Source: an uncultured Eubacteriales bacterium (lineage in GTDB: Bacteria > Bacillota > Clostridia > Christensenellales > Aristaeellaceae). Taken from it: a stretch of 60,013 nucleotides of DNA. Both the position numbers and the translations under genes were made by a program. This document shows, one piece after another, positions 17,401-26,670 of the stretch. Each line of letters opens with the position of its first letter. Within the stretch, counting starts at the first letter, position 1. The stretch covers positions 1-60,013 of the forward strand of contig CACXBB010000017.1 in NCBI GenBank assembly GCA_902765735.1, in the 5' to 3' direction. The notes beneath the pieces were generated by a model, which saw only the letters and a list, made by a program, of their open reading frames with translations, ran no database searches and was not told the DNA's origin.

Positions 17401-18420
17401 GGGCCCGGCGATGCCGTCCTCCTTGAGCTTCTCGGAGGGGCTGAAGTGGCTGTTGATGTACTTCTGGAAGGCCAGCACGGCGTTTTTGGTGGTCTTGTCG
17501 TACTTGCCGCTGACCTTGGACTTCGACATCCAGCCCAGCTCCACCAGGCGCTGCTGCACCTTCTTCACCTCGGCGCTGCCGGACTTCGCGTTCACGTTCT
17601 TGTAATCGGAGGAATCCCCGGTCAGCGTGGGCACGGCGGTGGTCTTCGCCGCGCCGCCCGTCGAGGACTTGGAGGAACCGCCGGAGCCTTCGGAAGCATC
17701 GTCAAAGGTGAAGTCCATCCAGCTCAGGTCCGGGTCCACCAGCGCCGCGAAGGTCGGGGAGGCGTAGGGCGTCACCGTGGGCGACTCCGAGGGGATCCAA
17801 ACCTGGCCGGGGTCCAGGGTGGGGCTCTCGGTCAGGTCCTTGGGGCCGTTCAGCGCGCCTTTGAACATGAAGATCAGCGCCGCTGCCGCGCCGACCACGA
17901 CGATCGCCGCCACCAGGGCGATGATCAGGGCGCGCTTTTTGCCGCCGCCCTCGTCCTCGTCCTCGTGCCGGTCGCCCGAGCCGCGCTCGGCCTCCGCCTG
18001 GGCGTTTTTGCGCTGCACAATGTAAGCCGTGCCATTCTCCTCGAAGAAGAAGTGGCGGCGGCGCGGGTCGTCGGTCTCCTCCACGGAGGCCCGCAGGCGG
18101 CGTATGCCGTTGTCAAATTTATCCTCCATGCCCGCGATGGGCACGACGGTGCCGTCGTTCAGGCGCTCGGCGCAGTCCCGGGGCAGGTACTCCCGGATGC
18201 GCAGCTTGTTTTCGCGCTTGGTGTCAAACGCCGTGTACACGATGCCCGTGGCGTCCTGACCCAGGGCCCGGCCCACCAGGAAGCGGTCGTGATACACCAG
18301 CGTGCCCGGCAGCATCTGAATCTGCGGCACCGCGGCGTGGGAATCCCTGCCGCAGTGCGGGCAGGTGCTCCGCCCGCCCAGATCCTGAAAGCAGTACATG
18401 CAGAGATTTTCGTATGCCAT
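14404..18420 (-). CDS. Zinc ribbon, truncated pseudokinase lobe, TM and six PG-binding domains with three Fn3-like domains
   Basis: 1338 residues. Order: a CxxC...CxxC zinc ribbon (7-24); a segment (39-136) that follows the N-lobe of Clostridia Ser/Thr kinases, with GRALGQDATGIVY in place of the Gly-rich loop, IREYLP in place of IKEYFP (the ATP-binding Lys is R76) and FFEENGTAYIV, but no C-lobe with HRD or DFG; an acidic linker; one TM helix (164-186). Outside follow five PG_binding_1-type domains, long EPTAEPTEAP spacers, three Fn3-like domains (each with a W and an A-x-P signature) and a sixth PG-binding domain at the end. The ribosome site GGAGTG overlaps the stop of the upstream HAD-tmk gene. 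Likely a membrane-anchored wall-binding protein; the cytosolic lobe looks inactive. Confidence 0.88.
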   Translation of the reverse strand: MAYENLCMYCFQDLGGRSTCPHCGRDSHAAVPQIQMLPGTLVYHDRFLVGRALGQDATGIVYTAFDTKRENKLRIREYLPRDCAERLNDGTVVPIAGMEDKFDNGIRRLRASVEETDDPRRRHFFFEENGTAYIVQRKNAQAEAERGSGDRHEDEDEGGGKKRALIIALVAAIVVVGAAAALIFMFKGALNGPKDLTESPTLDPGQVWIPSESPTVTPYASPTFAALVDPDLSWMDFTFDDASEGSGGSSKSSTGGAAKTTAVPTLTGDSSDYKNVNAKSGSAEVKKVQQRLVELGWMSKSKVSGKYDKTTKNAVLAFQKYINSHFSPSEKLKEDGIAGPKTQQWLYQVDAVKPTATPKPQVTAASDADAVDGDSSAKKIRAMQRELILLGVLPEGADNGKYDATTQSAVKRFQTRVNQLQGYDVLEVTGRMDALSMAFLDHYVDEWRDIQTATAEPTAAPTAVPTAAPVQYDPDSDPNPIGPGSSAEAVRSVQRRLIAIGMLPEGADDGVYGGSTTLAVQTFQQWVNQQRNEQTLPMNGEADALTRAYLKYCQDKGLRPAAEVTRVPGEGDEINENVEITINKDSRPESIRRVQKLLADVGLMDANGIDGVYGGATTRAVLAFQKYINAHGGNLPVTGVVDDLTRRELEYYSDHEMMADGSADAPEVTEAPPAEPTAEPTAEPTEAPAAEPTAEPTAEPTEAPAAEPPAEPTAEPTEAPAAEPTAEPTAEPTEAPASGEPDGEVGENAEITVDGSSEAESIRYVQRMLIEIGALSSDHATGEYDGVTAKAVVDFQNWINREGIMNLEVTGIVDNGTRQMLEYCSDHELRMSIDDITVSADENGAGPENPDDPFNEPGEGDGDGDGADGEGDIPFAANIQSVNITVDGRGASDGPVEVGEDSFVVSWDVEGVAQSYNVYVSDSAGNGIITAERTDNTSFKVDASRMNPGEVYTVTIGAIPEGGGDDDIVWRTAKFVQPVQATPEPTEAPTPEPLPTVGSVSAPHIEVAGQPAEDGLVIIDGDAFTISWSAEGGVQGYNVQINDADGNIITSQSGIQQTEVSVPADRMRPGVAYTIAVGAIPVNGGGEDVVWSRGQFMVPAPATPEPTPEPTEAPTPEPTPEPTPMPEVAAISAPSVTVGGSGYQQDGVQYMTDNTIIISWGAEGQVASYTVYVENQAGERQNLGTTTDTSRTVSAGSLPAGIYTIYVGAMPMYGGEEDIQWGTARFGIPAPTPEPTEAPTPEPEPEVPEPTAAQSYDGPVSAETDPEIIQRLQRRLYTLGVMGGEPEQGVLDSVTLQAVAEFQSRANEQYDAGLPVIDPADPGAIVDMSTLDWISRGL
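16205..16425 (-). repeat. Coding repeats for EPTAEPTEAPAAEP spacer
   Basis: About four near-identical units of 42-63 bases encode a Pro/Glu/Ala/Thr spacer between PG-binding domains four and five. Such spacers usually span or stick out from the wall. Confidence 0.75.
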
Positions 18421-18422
18421 AT

Positions 18423-19700
18423 CTACACTCCTTGAATCGCCTTGCCAACAATCTCGCTAACATCCCGGAATACCTCTTCGATGCTCCGCCCCGCGTCAAT
18501 GACATGCACGCGCTCCGGGTCGGCGGCACGCACGGCCTCGAAGCCCCGCGCGACGCGCTCGAAGAAGTCCTCCCGCTCGATCTCCATGCGATCCGGCAGC
18601 GCACCCCTGGCCATGCGGGCCCGGGCGCTGGCACGGTCCACCTGCAAAAGCAGGGTGACGTCCGGCCTCAGGTCTCCGACGGCCGGTGCGTTTATTTGAC
18701 GTACCAAATCCTCGCCGAGTTCACGCCCATAGGCCTGATAGGCAATGCTGGAGTCCAAAAATCGATCACAAATCACAATTTTGCCCGATTTGAGCGCCGG
18801 TTTTATGACCTCGCGCACGTGCTCCGCCCGGGAGGCGGCGTACAGCAGCATCTCGCACTCGGCGGACATGCCCTTTGAATCCAGCGACAGTATCACCTCG
18901 CGGATGCGCTCGGAGATGGGGCAGCCGCCGGGCTCCCGGGTCAGCGCAACCTCGTAGCCCCGCCGGGTGAGCCAGTCCTTCAGCCTGGCGATCTGGGTGG
19001 ACTTGCCGCACCCGTCGGAGCCCTCCAGCGTGATGAACCGCCCCCGGGGCACGTCCCCCTCCAGCAGCGCCCGCACCATGTCCGGCGAGGCGGCGTAGAC
19101 CTCGTCCGCGCCGGAGGCTTTAAGCTCGCCGGGCTCGGAATAGCCGTAATCCGCGCCCACGGCGTGCATGCCCAGGGCCTTGGCCGCCTCGATGTCGAAG
19201 CAGCGGTCCCCCACCATGCACACCTCCCCGGGGTTTGCGCCCCCGGGCAGCGCCGCCATCAGAAGGTCCTGCTTGTCGGCGGAGTGCCTGCTCAGGTCCG
19301 TGCCGGAGATGGCGTCCAGGTCGCCGTCGATGCCGAAGTATTTCGTCAGGCGTTCCAGCATCATCTGCGGCTTCGCCGAGGCCAGCGCCACGTAGGCTCC
19401 CCGCTCGCGCAGCGCCTTCAAAAGCGCAGGGATGCCGGGGTAGAGGTTGGACTCGTACAGCCCGATGTCGATGTAGCGCTCCCGGTAGACCTGTATGGCA
19501 TGCTCCGCCTGATCGTCGGTCATGCCGAAGTACTTCCTGTAGCTGTCGTGCAGCGGCGGGCCGATGAAGCGGTTCAATACCTCGACGTCCGGCACCGCGT
19601 AGCCCAGCTTTTCCGCGCTGTACGCGACGCTCCTGCGGATGCCCTCGCCGGTATCGGCAATCGTGCCGTCAAAATCGAATAGGTAGTACCTGTATTTCAA
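18423..19700 (-). CDS. tmk: HAD phosphatase fused to thymidylate kinase
   Basis: 425 residues from TTG 19700 (LKYRYYLFDFDGT), chosen because AAGGG precedes it and the frame further upstream is AT-rich and non-coding in character. Residues 1-205 form a HAD hydrolase of the phosphoglycolate phosphatase type: DFDGTIADT (motif I), ALASAKP (motif II), MVGDRCFDIEAAK (motif IV). Residues about 212-425 form a complete dTMP kinase: P-loop LEGSDGCGKST, TREPGG, DRFLDSSIAYQAYGRE, and a lid with DRMEIE. dTMP kinase makes dTDP for DNA synthesis. The HAD part could remove nucleotide or glycolate phosphates; this is inference. It ends two bases before the next gene. Confidence 0.9.
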   Translation of the reverse strand: MKYRYYLFDFDGTIADTGEGIRRSVAYSAEKLGYAVPDVEVLNRFIGPPLHDSYRKYFGMTDDQAEHAIQVYRERYIDIGLYESNLYPGIPALLKALRERGAYVALASAKPQMMLERLTKYFGIDGDLDAISGTDLSRHSADKQDLLMAALPGGANPGEVCMVGDRCFDIEAAKALGMHAVGADYGYSEPGELKASGADEVYAASPDMVRALLEGDVPRGRFITLEGSDGCGKSTQIARLKDWLTRRGYEVALTREPGGCPISERIREVILSLDSKGMSAECEMLLYAASRAEHVREVIKPALKSGKIVICDRFLDSSIAYQAYGRELGEDLVRQINAPAVGDLRPDVTLLLQVDRASARARMARGALPDRMEIEREDFFERVARGFEAVRAADPERVHVIDAGRSIEEVFRDVSEIVGKAIQGV

Positions 19701-19853
19701 AACTACCCTTCCCCACGCGATAATTATTTCAATTATATGAACTATTGTATCACAACATTGTGACTTTTTGGAATACTTACTGTGAAACTGCTGTTCTTCT
19801 TGCGGTTGCGCCGGGGGCTTCCGAATCATTTTTACAATAGGATGCTATTATTC

Positions 19854-20015
19854 AAGAGTGGAGTTTAGAGAGTGGAGATATGATTTGCCGCGCGCAATAC
19901 CCGGCGGATTGCAATCCATGTCTCCCGCGAACAAATGTGTCCCATTACAGGATACATGCTGGCTCGTTCTCAGGCATTCTATATCTCCACTCTCCACTCT
20001 TCACTCTCAACTCTC
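19854..20015. repeat. Inverted repeat element with GAGTGGAG arms
   Basis: Left arm 19854-19880 (GAGTGGAGTTTAGAGAGTGG...) and right arm 19981-20015 (CTCCACTCTCCACTCTTCAC...) are imperfect inverted copies (about 22 of 26) around a 100-base centre. This takes up most of the 336-base gap 19701-20036. I see no gene and no convincing promoter in the remainder; the left part 19701-19853 is AT-rich. Confidence 0.65.
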
Positions 20016-20036
20016 AAATCCCCGGAGGTTTCAACG

Positions 20037-20594
20037 ATGAATGACCACACCTTGCGCCTGATGGAGATGGCGTCGCAGCCCTTCGTCTGGCAGGAGCACA
20101 CGCGCAAGATCGTGCTGACGGCGCTGTTGAGCATGGTGCCGATGTTCGAGGGCCGCTACGCCGTGACGGTGATGCTGGGGCTGGGCATGCCGCCGGTGTT
20201 CGCCTACCTGCTGGCGGTGACCGCGAGCTACCTGCCGGTGCCCTTCATACTGCTGCTGCTCCGGCCGGTGCTGGACTGGTTCTACACCCTGCCCATCAAG
20301 CCGGTGCGGGCCTTCGCCGCGTGGCTGGAGCGCCGCGCGAAGCGGAAGCGCGCGGGCATGCACGACAAAAAGAGGGGCGCGAGGAGGCGCTTCTCCCCGG
20401 ACACCGCCGAGCTTCTGGGCTTGTACCTGTTCGTGGCCCTGCCGGTGCCGGGCACGGGGGTGTGGATGGGCAGCGCCATCGCCACGCTGTTTGAGATGCC
20501 GCTGTTGAAGTCCGCGGTGGTCATACTGCTGGGCAACATGACCGCCTGCCTGCTGACCACGCTGATCACCACCGGCGCGCTGGCGCTATTCTGA
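20037..20594 (+). CDS. Small multidrug export-type membrane protein (PF06695-like)
   Basis: 185 residues from ATG 20037 with GGAGG eight bases upstream. Four to five hydrophobic segments, including LLSMVPMFEGRYAVTVML, and the family hallmark PVPGTGVWMGSAIATLF near residue 140. A basic loop (RRAKRKRAGMHDKKRGARRR) lies between helices. The name of the family comes from weak export data in bacilli; the true substrate is not known. It ends ten bases before addB, so they may be co-transcribed. Confidence 0.8.
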   Translation: MNDHTLRLMEMASQPFVWQEHTRKIVLTALLSMVPMFEGRYAVTVMLGLGMPPVFAYLLAVTASYLPVPFILLLLRPVLDWFYTLPIKPVRAFAAWLERRAKRKRAGMHDKKRGARRRFSPDTAELLGLYLFVALPVPGTGVWMGSAIATLFEMPLLKSAVVILLGNMTACLLTTLITTGALALF

Positions 20595-20603
20595 CATACA
20601 TCC

Positions 20604-23600
20604 ATGAAGATCTACACGGGCCGCGCCCATCTGCTGGAGGGCGCCATGATTGAAGCGGTGCGCGCATCGATGCGAAATGACGTCGATGCGCACATCGTCG
20701 TGGTGCCGAAGCAGCTCACGCTGCAGACCGAGCGCGCGCTGCTGACCGCCCTTCATCTGAAGGGCTCCTTTCAGTTACAGGTGTACAGCCCGGAGCGCCT
20801 GTGCGGGCGCATCTTTGAATCCGCCGGCGCGCCGGACGGCGTCAGGATCGACGAGCGGGGCCGTGTGATGCTGGTGCGCGCCGCCATACGCGCCTGCGGC
20901 GACCGTCTCAGGCTATACCGCGGCGCGGAGCACCGCCGGGGCTTCCCGGACCGCTGCGCCCGTCAGTTGGAGCTGATCCGGCAGGCGGGGCTGACCCCGG
21001 ACAGGCTGCGGGCCTGCGCGGCGGAATCCGAGGGGCTGCTGGCCATGAAGCTCAAGGACCTCGCCCTGATCCAGGCCGAATACGAGGCGCTTCTGGAGGG
21101 CCGCTTCCAGGACGGCGAGTCGGAGTTCGGTCACGCCGCGGCGCTGGCCGGAGGCGCGGACTTCCTGCGTCGGTGCGACGTCAGCTTCTTCGGCTTCGAC
21201 CTGACCCCGCCCACGCTGCACCGCCTGATGGCGGCGGTGGGCGCGGTGTGCCCGGGCACCCGGGTGTTTTTGCCGCTGGAGAACGACGAGGCCGCCACCG
21301 ATTTCGACGTGTTTCTCCCCCTCCGTCGCTGCTATGACCGTCTGTGCCGCGCCTGCGAGGACTTCGGCGCGCCGGTGACGCGCGTCCGAGTGGACGAGCC
21401 CACGGGGCAACCCTCGGAGCTTCGGCACCTGGCCCGGGAGCTGTTCGCCTTCCCGGCGCGCAGCTGGGAGGCCGCGCCCCGGCGCATCCAGATGGCCGCC
21501 GCCCGCAATCCGCTGGAGGAATGCCGGTTCGCCGCGGCGCTGTGCCGCCGGCTGGCGATGAAAAACGGCTGGCGCTTCAACGACTTCATGATCCTCTGCC
21601 GGGACGTCGAGGGCTACCACCAGCCCCTCCGGGAGGCGTTTCGCGCCTACGGCGTGCCGATCTTCCTGTCCTCCAGCCGCCCGGCGGCGCGGCACGCCCT
21701 GGCGGAGTGCCTGCTGTCGGCGCTCAGGCTGTGCGACGCGCGGCCCCGGCCCGAGGACGCCGCGGCGCTGTTGCGCACCGGCTTCATGCCCGTCGACGCC
21801 GACGAGGCGGACCGCCTGCAAAACCACATCGTGAAGTACGGCATCCGCCCCTACGCGCTGCTCCGGCCGCTGAAGCGGGGCAGCGAAGCGGAGCTTCAAG
21901 CGCTGGAGCCCATCCGCGCCCGGTTCGCCGCGCCGCTGAACACCCTGAAGGGCCGCCTCAGACGGGCGCAGGACCTGCAAAGCCAGCTCGCCGCGATATT
22001 CAACTTCCTGGAGGACATCGACGCCGCCGGCCGCCTGCAGCGCCGCCTGAACGCGCTGGCGGAGGCGGGGCTCCGGGAGGCCGCGGGCGAGGAGGCCCAG
22101 GTGTGGAACCGTCTGATCGGCGCGCTGGACCAGATGGCCTCGCTGATGGGCGAGCCGCCGCTGCCGGTGTCCGAGCTTCGGGAGACCCTGTCGGAATCGC
22201 TGGAGGCGGCCATCATCAAGAACCTGCCCCAGTCCGACGACGCCGTGTACGCCCAGACCACCGACCGCGTGGTGGCGCGGCCCGTGAAGGCGCTTCTGCT
22301 GCTGGGGGAGACGGACCGGTCCGGGGCCGACCCCGACGGGCTGTTCAACGCCGCCCAGCTCAAAACGGTCTCCCGGCTGACGAAGACCTACCTGGGCTCC
22401 GACGACGACGAGCTCTCCCGCATGCGGCGCTTCTATCTGAAATCGGCGCTGGCCATGGCCTCGGACTACCTGTGCGTGAGCTGGCCCCTGAGCGGCATGG
22501 ACAACGCCGCCCAGCACCCGGGCCCATTGACGGCCATGCTCCGGGAGCTGTTTCCGCGCCTGCCCGTCCGGGGCGGCGTGACCGGCGACGACAAGGTGGA
22601 GTGGATGCTGCGCGCCTCCCCGGAGGCCGCCATGGCCCGCGCGGCCCGGGCGCTGTCGGCCCGGGGCGAGGGCGCGCCCCTTCAGCGGTGCGACGCCGCT
22701 GCCATCGCCGCCCTCTCCGAGCTCGCGCCGGGGCGCCCCGACATCCGGCGGGACTTCGACCGGCTGCGCGCCGCCCTCGCCCACGGGGAGTCCGCCCAGC
22801 GGCTCGATCCCTCGACCGCCCGGGCGCTCTACGGCGAGATCAAACGGCAGAGCGTCACCCGGCTGGAGCGCTTCGCCCAGTGCCCGTTTGCCTACTTCAC
22901 CCAGTACGGCCTGATGCCCCGGCGCGTGGAGCCCTACGTGCTCAGCGTGCAGGACGAGGGCACCTTCTTCCACGACGCCGTGCGGGCGTTCCTGTCCCAG
23001 TCGAAGGACGATCTGAACGCCATCGACATCCCCACCGCCGAGGCGCGGATGGACCGCATCGCCGACGACCTGCTCGCCCTGATGGCGAAGCAGGGTCCCC
23101 TGGGCGACAGCGCCGTGGCCCTGGCGGAACGGCGGCGGTTGAAGGCCACCGCCCGCACCTGCGCCGGGGTGCTGACCGAGCACATGCAGGGCAGCCGCTT
23201 CGCCCCCGCCGACCTGGAGACCGACTTCGGCCGGGAGGACGGCGGCGCGCGGCTGATCGTGGACGCCTCCTCCGGCCGGTGCGTGCTGGAGGGCCGCATC
23301 GACCGCATCGACGACTGGGCCGAGGGCGGCTACCTGCGCGTGATCGACTACAAGCGCGGCGGCAAGGCGCTGAACCTCGACGCCGTGTACCACGGGCTGA
23401 GCCTGCAATTGCCGGTGTATCTGGCCGCCGCCATGAAGCGCCGGGGGGAATTAAGCGCCGGGGTGTACTACTTCAACCTCGACGAGGGCATCCTCACCCT
23501 GCAGACCACCGACCCCAACGCCGTCGAGAAGCAGCGCCGCGGGGCCTTCCGCATGAACGGGCTGACCGTCGATGACCCCGAGGTGCTCGCGGCCCAGTCC

Positions 23601-23936
23601 CCCAGCTTTCCCGAGGTGCTCAACGTGCGGGTCACCCGCGACGGCGCGCTTTTCAAGGGCAGCCTCGCCACCGACCAGAAGGGCTTCGCCGCGCTGACGG
23701 CCCACACCCTCAGGATGGCCGGGGCGCACCTGGACGCCATACGCGAGGGCCGAGCCGACATCGCCCCCGCATCGTACCGCCTCAGCACCCCCTGCGCCTG
23801 GTGCGACTGGCGGCCCGCCTGCCTGTTCGACGCCCGCCTCGACGCCTCCTGCGTGCGACGCTTCGCGACGATCAAGGGGGATGAGGTGCTGGAGAAGGTT
23901 ATACTGGAAGGAAGCAATAATCAGAGTGAGAATTGA
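20604..23936 (+). CDS. addB: AddB-like ATP-dependent nuclease subunit B
   Basis: 1110 residues. AddB works with AddA to resect double-strand breaks and is the subunit with an Fe-S-stabilised RecB-type nuclease. Seen: first cluster Cys in [10 protein letters not shown] (about 758); nuclease core EGRIDRIDD and VIDYKRGG (about 900-917) with the LQLPVYL helix; and three cluster Cys in [11 protein letters not shown] (about 1064). The N-terminal Walker A expected after the first strand (G-x-G-x-G-K-T in relatives) reads GRAHLLEG, so ATP binding by this subunit seems lost. addA is not next to it; mnmG follows. The last codons lie in a repeat. No clear ribosome site is seen. Confidence 0.85.
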   Translation: MKIYTGRAHLLEGAMIEAVRASMRNDVDAHIVVVPKQLTLQTERALLTALHLKGSFQLQVYSPERLCGRIFESAGAPDGVRIDERGRVMLVRAAIRACGDRLRLYRGAEHRRGFPDRCARQLELIRQAGLTPDRLRACAAESEGLLAMKLKDLALIQAEYEALLEGRFQDGESEFGHAAALAGGADFLRRCDVSFFGFDLTPPTLHRLMAAVGAVCPGTRVFLPLENDEAATDFDVFLPLRRCYDRLCRACEDFGAPVTRVRVDEPTGQPSELRHLARELFAFPARSWEAAPRRIQMAAARNPLEECRFAAALCRRLAMKNGWRFNDFMILCRDVEGYHQPLREAFRAYGVPIFLSSSRPAARHALAECLLSALRLCDARPRPEDAAALLRTGFMPVDADEADRLQNHIVKYGIRPYALLRPLKRGSEAELQALEPIRARFAAPLNTLKGRLRRAQDLQSQLAAIFNFLEDIDAAGRLQRRLNALAEAGLREAAGEEAQVWNRLIGALDQMASLMGEPPLPVSELRETLSESLEAAIIKNLPQSDDAVYAQTTDRVVARPVKALLLLGETDRSGADPDGLFNAAQLKTVSRLTKTYLGSDDDELSRMRRFYLKSALAMASDYLCVSWPLSGMDNAAQHPGPLTAMLRELFPRLPVRGGVTGDDKVEWMLRASPEAAMARAARALSARGEGAPLQRCDAAAIAALSELAPGRPDIRRDFDRLRAALAHGESAQRLDPSTARALYGEIKRQSVTRLERFAQCPFAYFTQYGLMPRRVEPYVLSVQDEGTFFHDAVRAFLSQSKDDLNAIDIPTAEARMDRIADDLLALMAKQGPLGDSAVALAERRRLKATARTCAGVLTEHMQGSRFAPADLETDFGREDGGARLIVDASSGRCVLEGRIDRIDDWAEGGYLRVIDYKRGGKALNLDAVYHGLSLQLPVYLAAAMKRRGELSAGVYYFNLDEGILTLQTTDPNAVEKQRRGAFRMNGLTVDDPEVLAAQSPSFPEVLNVRVTRDGALFKGSLATDQKGFAALTAHTLRMAGAHLDAIREGRADIAPASYRLSTPCAWCDWRPACLFDARLDASCVRRFATIKGDEVLEKVILEGSNNQSEN

Positions 23937-23984
23937 GAATTTTTGTACCGCCATTCTCAATTCTCAATTCTCAATTCTCAATTA
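23925..23984. repeat. AATTCTC tandem/inverted repeat at the addB-mnmG junction
   Basis: TGAGAATTGAGAAT (23927-23940) can pair with the start of four tandem AATTCTC units (23953-23983). It includes the addB stop codon and stops just before the mnmG ribosome site. It could form a hairpin between the two cistrons. Confidence 0.75.
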
Positions 23985-24000
23985 CCAGGGAGGTTTCACC

Positions 24001-25803
24001 TTGAACAACGACACCTACGACATCATCGTCATCGGCGCGGGGCACGCGGGCTGCGAGGCGGCGCTGTGCTGCGCGCGGCTGGGTCTGAAGACCCTGCTGA
24101 TGACGCTGAACCTGGACGCGCTGGCGATGATGCCCTGCAACCCGTCCATCGGGGGCACGGCGAAGGGCCATCTGGTGCGGGAGGTGGACGCGCTGGGCGG
24201 CGAGATGGGCCGCGCCATCGACGACGTGTTCATACAGTCCCGGATGCTGAACACCCGCAAGGGCCCGGCGGTGCACTCCCTGCGGGCGCAGGCGGACAAG
24301 AAGGCCTACCAGCTTCGCATGCGGCAGGCGGTGGACGACTGCGAAAACCTGGACCTCCGGCAGGCGGAGGCGCGGCGCATACTGGTCGAAGGCGGCCGGG
24401 TGACGGGCGTGGAGACCACCACGGGCTCGACGGTGTACTGTCGCGCGGCGGTGGTCTGCTGCGGGGTGTACCTGAACAGCCGCATTATCATCGGCGAATG
24501 CAGCTGGAACGGCGGCCCCCAGGGGCTGATGGCGGCCAACGCGCTGACAGAGAACCTCATCGACCTGGGCTTTGCCATCCGCCGCTTCAAGACCGGCACC
24601 CCGGCGCGGCTGGACGGGCGCACCGTCGATTTCGACCGCATGGAGCCCCAGTACGGCGACGACCCCATCGTGCCCTTCTCCTTCCTGACCGACCCGGCGA
24701 CCCTCAAAAACCGGGCGATGTGCTACCTGACCTACACCACCCCCGAGACGCATCGGATCATCCTCGACAACCTGCACCGGGCCCCCATGTACTCCGGCAC
24801 CATCCACGGCACCGGGGCGCGCTACTGCCCGTCCATCGAGGACAAGGTGGTGCGCTTCAGGGACAAGGATCGCCACCCGATCTTCATGGAGCCCGAGGGC
24901 CTCTACACCCACGAGTGGTACGCCCAGGGCATGTCCACGTCGATGCCGGAGGACGTGCAGCGCATGATCTACACCTCCATCCCGGGGCTGGAGCGCGCCA
25001 AGCTGCTCCGGCTGGCCTACGCCATCGAGTACGACTGCATCGACCCCCAGCAGCTGAACGCCGACTTCGGCGCGAAGCACATCGGGGGACTGTACTGCGC
25101 CGGGCAGATCAACGGCACCTCCGGCTACGAGGAGGCCGCCGCCCAGGGGCTCTACGCCGGCATCAACGCCGCGATGTACTGCCAGGGCCGCGCGCCCTTC
25201 CTGCTCAGCCGTGCCGACGCCTACCTGGGCGTGCTGGTGGACGACCTGGTCACCAAGGGCGTGGACGAGCCCTACCGCATGATGACCAGCCGCGCCGAGT
25301 ACCGGCTGCTGCTCCGGCAGGACAACGCCGACCTGCGGCTCACGGAGAGGGGCCATGAGATCGGTCTGGTTTCGGAGGAACGCTACCGGCGGATGCTGGA
25401 AAAGAAGCGGCTCACGGAGGAGGGCCGGAAGCTATTGGAGAAATACCGCCTCACCGAGCGCCTGCGCCGCAGCGATGAGACCTACGACCGCCTGCGCTCG
25501 GAGCGGCCGGAGCTGCCCGACTACCCCCCGGAGGTCAAGGAGCAATTGGAGATCGAGACCAGGTACGAGGGCTACATCTGGCGGCAGACCGCCGACCGGC
25601 AGCGCTTTTTGAAGATGGAGGACACCCCGCTGCCCCCCGACGCCGACTACCTCAATATGGCGGGGCTGCGCATCGAGGCCCGGCAGAAGCTGGACGCCAA
25701 AAGACCCGCCTCCCTCGGCCAGGCCAGCCGCATCCCCGGCATCAACCCCGGGGATGTGACCGTGCTGATGATTTGGTTGAAGGGATTAGGGAGTAGGCAG
25801 TAG
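24001..25803 (+). CDS. mnmG: tRNA uridine-5-carboxymethylaminomethyl modification enzyme MnmG
   Basis: 600 residues from TTG 24001, preceded by GGGAGG and followed directly by the FAD-binding [12 protein letters not shown]. MnmG with MnmE adds the cmnm5 group to U34 of certain tRNAs. Other family signatures: [24 protein letters not shown] (in part), [14 protein letters not shown] with the active Cys region, [26 protein letters not shown], and [14 protein letters not shown]. The end (GLGSRQ) is encoded by a GGAGTAGG repeat rather than by the usual family tail, so it seems slightly trimmed. The function is probably kept. Confidence 0.95.
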   Translation: MNNDTYDIIVIGAGHAGCEAALCCARLGLKTLLMTLNLDALAMMPCNPSIGGTAKGHLVREVDALGGEMGRAIDDVFIQSRMLNTRKGPAVHSLRAQADKKAYQLRMRQAVDDCENLDLRQAEARRILVEGGRVTGVETTTGSTVYCRAAVVCCGVYLNSRIIIGECSWNGGPQGLMAANALTENLIDLGFAIRRFKTGTPARLDGRTVDFDRMEPQYGDDPIVPFSFLTDPATLKNRAMCYLTYTTPETHRIILDNLHRAPMYSGTIHGTGARYCPSIEDKVVRFRDKDRHPIFMEPEGLYTHEWYAQGMSTSMPEDVQRMIYTSIPGLERAKLLRLAYAIEYDCIDPQQLNADFGAKHIGGLYCAGQINGTSGYEEAAAQGLYAGINAAMYCQGRAPFLLSRADAYLGVLVDDLVTKGVDEPYRMMTSRAEYRLLLRQDNADLRLTERGHEIGLVSEERYRRMLEKKRLTEEGRKLLEKYRLTERLRRSDETYDRLRSERPELPDYPPEVKEQLEIETRYEGYIWRQTADRQRFLKMEDTPLPPDADYLNMAGLRIEARQKLDAKRPASLGQASRIPGINPGDVTVLMIWLKGLGSRQ

Positions 25804-25975
25804 GGAGTAGGGGCTACGACCTCTTCCGTCAGCCCTTTGGGCTGCCACCTTCCCCTGAAGGGGAAGGCAAAGGGTGACATTTCCAAAAGCCTTCCCCTTG
25901 AGGGGAAGGTGGCGCGCAGCGCCGGATGAGGTGCCGCGTATCCGCCCGGCGGGCGGCGCATCGCCGCCCCTACGA
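25796..25975. repeat. Composite of palindromic intergenic repeats after mnmG
   Basis: Fills the 275-base gap 25804-26078. It starts with GGAGTAGG direct repeats (25790-25812), then one hairpin unit with variable stem CAGCCCTTTGGGCTG (25821-25868), a second unit in reverse orientation with stem GGCGCTGCGCGCC (25889-25932), and a TAGGGGCG-type palindrome (25949-25973). The remaining bases to 26078 hold nothing I can identify. Confidence 0.75.
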
Positions 25976-26078
25976 CGGAGATGGGTCCCGGCGGACATCG
26001 GGAACAAAAACGCGGCGACCCGGTATCCCTCAAAAGAGAAACCGAAGCCACCGCGCTCACGACGGTGATCTGTCTGCG

Positions 26079-26504
26079 TCAATCCTCAAACCACAGCTGA
26101 TTGATGCCCACCTCGGGGCTGAACCTGCGCCCGACGCGCCCGGGGATGATCCGCACGACGATCTCCGCGGTCAGGCTGACGACGGCCCGGTTCAGGTGTC
26201 CGCCGTATATGCTCCCGCCCTTCTCCGCCGCGGACATGTGCAGGTGCAGGTAGGGCTTGTCCTCCATCGTGGTCAGGGTGCCGACCAGGGAAGTGATCTC
26301 ATAATTGCCCTGGAAGGCGCAGGCGTCGTAGGTGCCGTTGGTCGCGTCGAACACGCCCGCCTCAAACGCGCTGACCGCGCCCAGCCCGCCGATCTCCGCA
26401 AGCTGTATGTGCTCGCGCCCGGCCACCTCCATGAGCGACGCGCAAATCTCCTCGCCCGGGTCCAGCCGCAACACGAGGGTATCCGTGTATCTTCGATAAT
26501 CCAT
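26079..26504 (-). CDS. PPC/DUF296-domain protein
   Basis: 141 residues from ATG 26504 with GAGGAGG upstream. A single PPC (plant and prokaryote conserved, DUF296) domain: [42 protein letters not shown] and PYLHLHMS...GGHL with histidines that bind zinc in some relatives. In bacteria these proteins are small trimers of unsettled role; in plants the domain accompanies AT-hook DNA binding. A promoter sits 35 bases upstream. Divergent from the NYN gene. Confidence 0.88.
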   Translation of the reverse strand: MDYRRYTDTLVLRLDPGEEICASLMEVAGREHIQLAEIGGLGAVSAFEAGVFDATNGTYDACAFQGNYEITSLVGTLTTMEDKPYLHLHMSAAEKGGSIYGGHLNRAVVSLTAEIVVRIIPGRVGRRFSPEVGINQLWFED

Positions 26505-26537
26505 GGGCCTGCCTCCTCGGGATGATTTTTCACTACC

Positions 26538-26566
26538 ATTATACCCTGCACGGTGCCTTTTTTCAA
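26538..26566 (-). promoter_or_regulatory. Promoter of the PPC-domain gene
   Basis: Minus-strand TTGAAA (26561-26566), 17 bases, TATAAT (26538-26543). Confidence 0.7.
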
Positions 26567-26589
26567 CCGCTTTTTGGGCCGCCGCGCCC

Positions 26590-26618
26590 TTGTGCGCCGC
26601 CCCGGAATGCGCTATAAT
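26590..26618 (+). promoter_or_regulatory. Candidate promoter of the NYN-LOTUS gene
   Basis: TTGTGC (26590-26595), 17 bases, TATAAT (26613-26618). The -10 is perfect and the -35 weak; it points away from the PPC promoter. Confidence 0.55.
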
Positions 26619-26670
26619 GTTACCAGCGCCCCGCGTTGGCGGGGTGATACGAACGAACACGGAGGAACAC

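Noticed and set aside
20913-23575. Long frames overlapping addB in other phases and on the other strand
   Set aside because: GC-rich coding DNA leaves open shadow frames; only the 20604-23936 frame shows AddB motifs.
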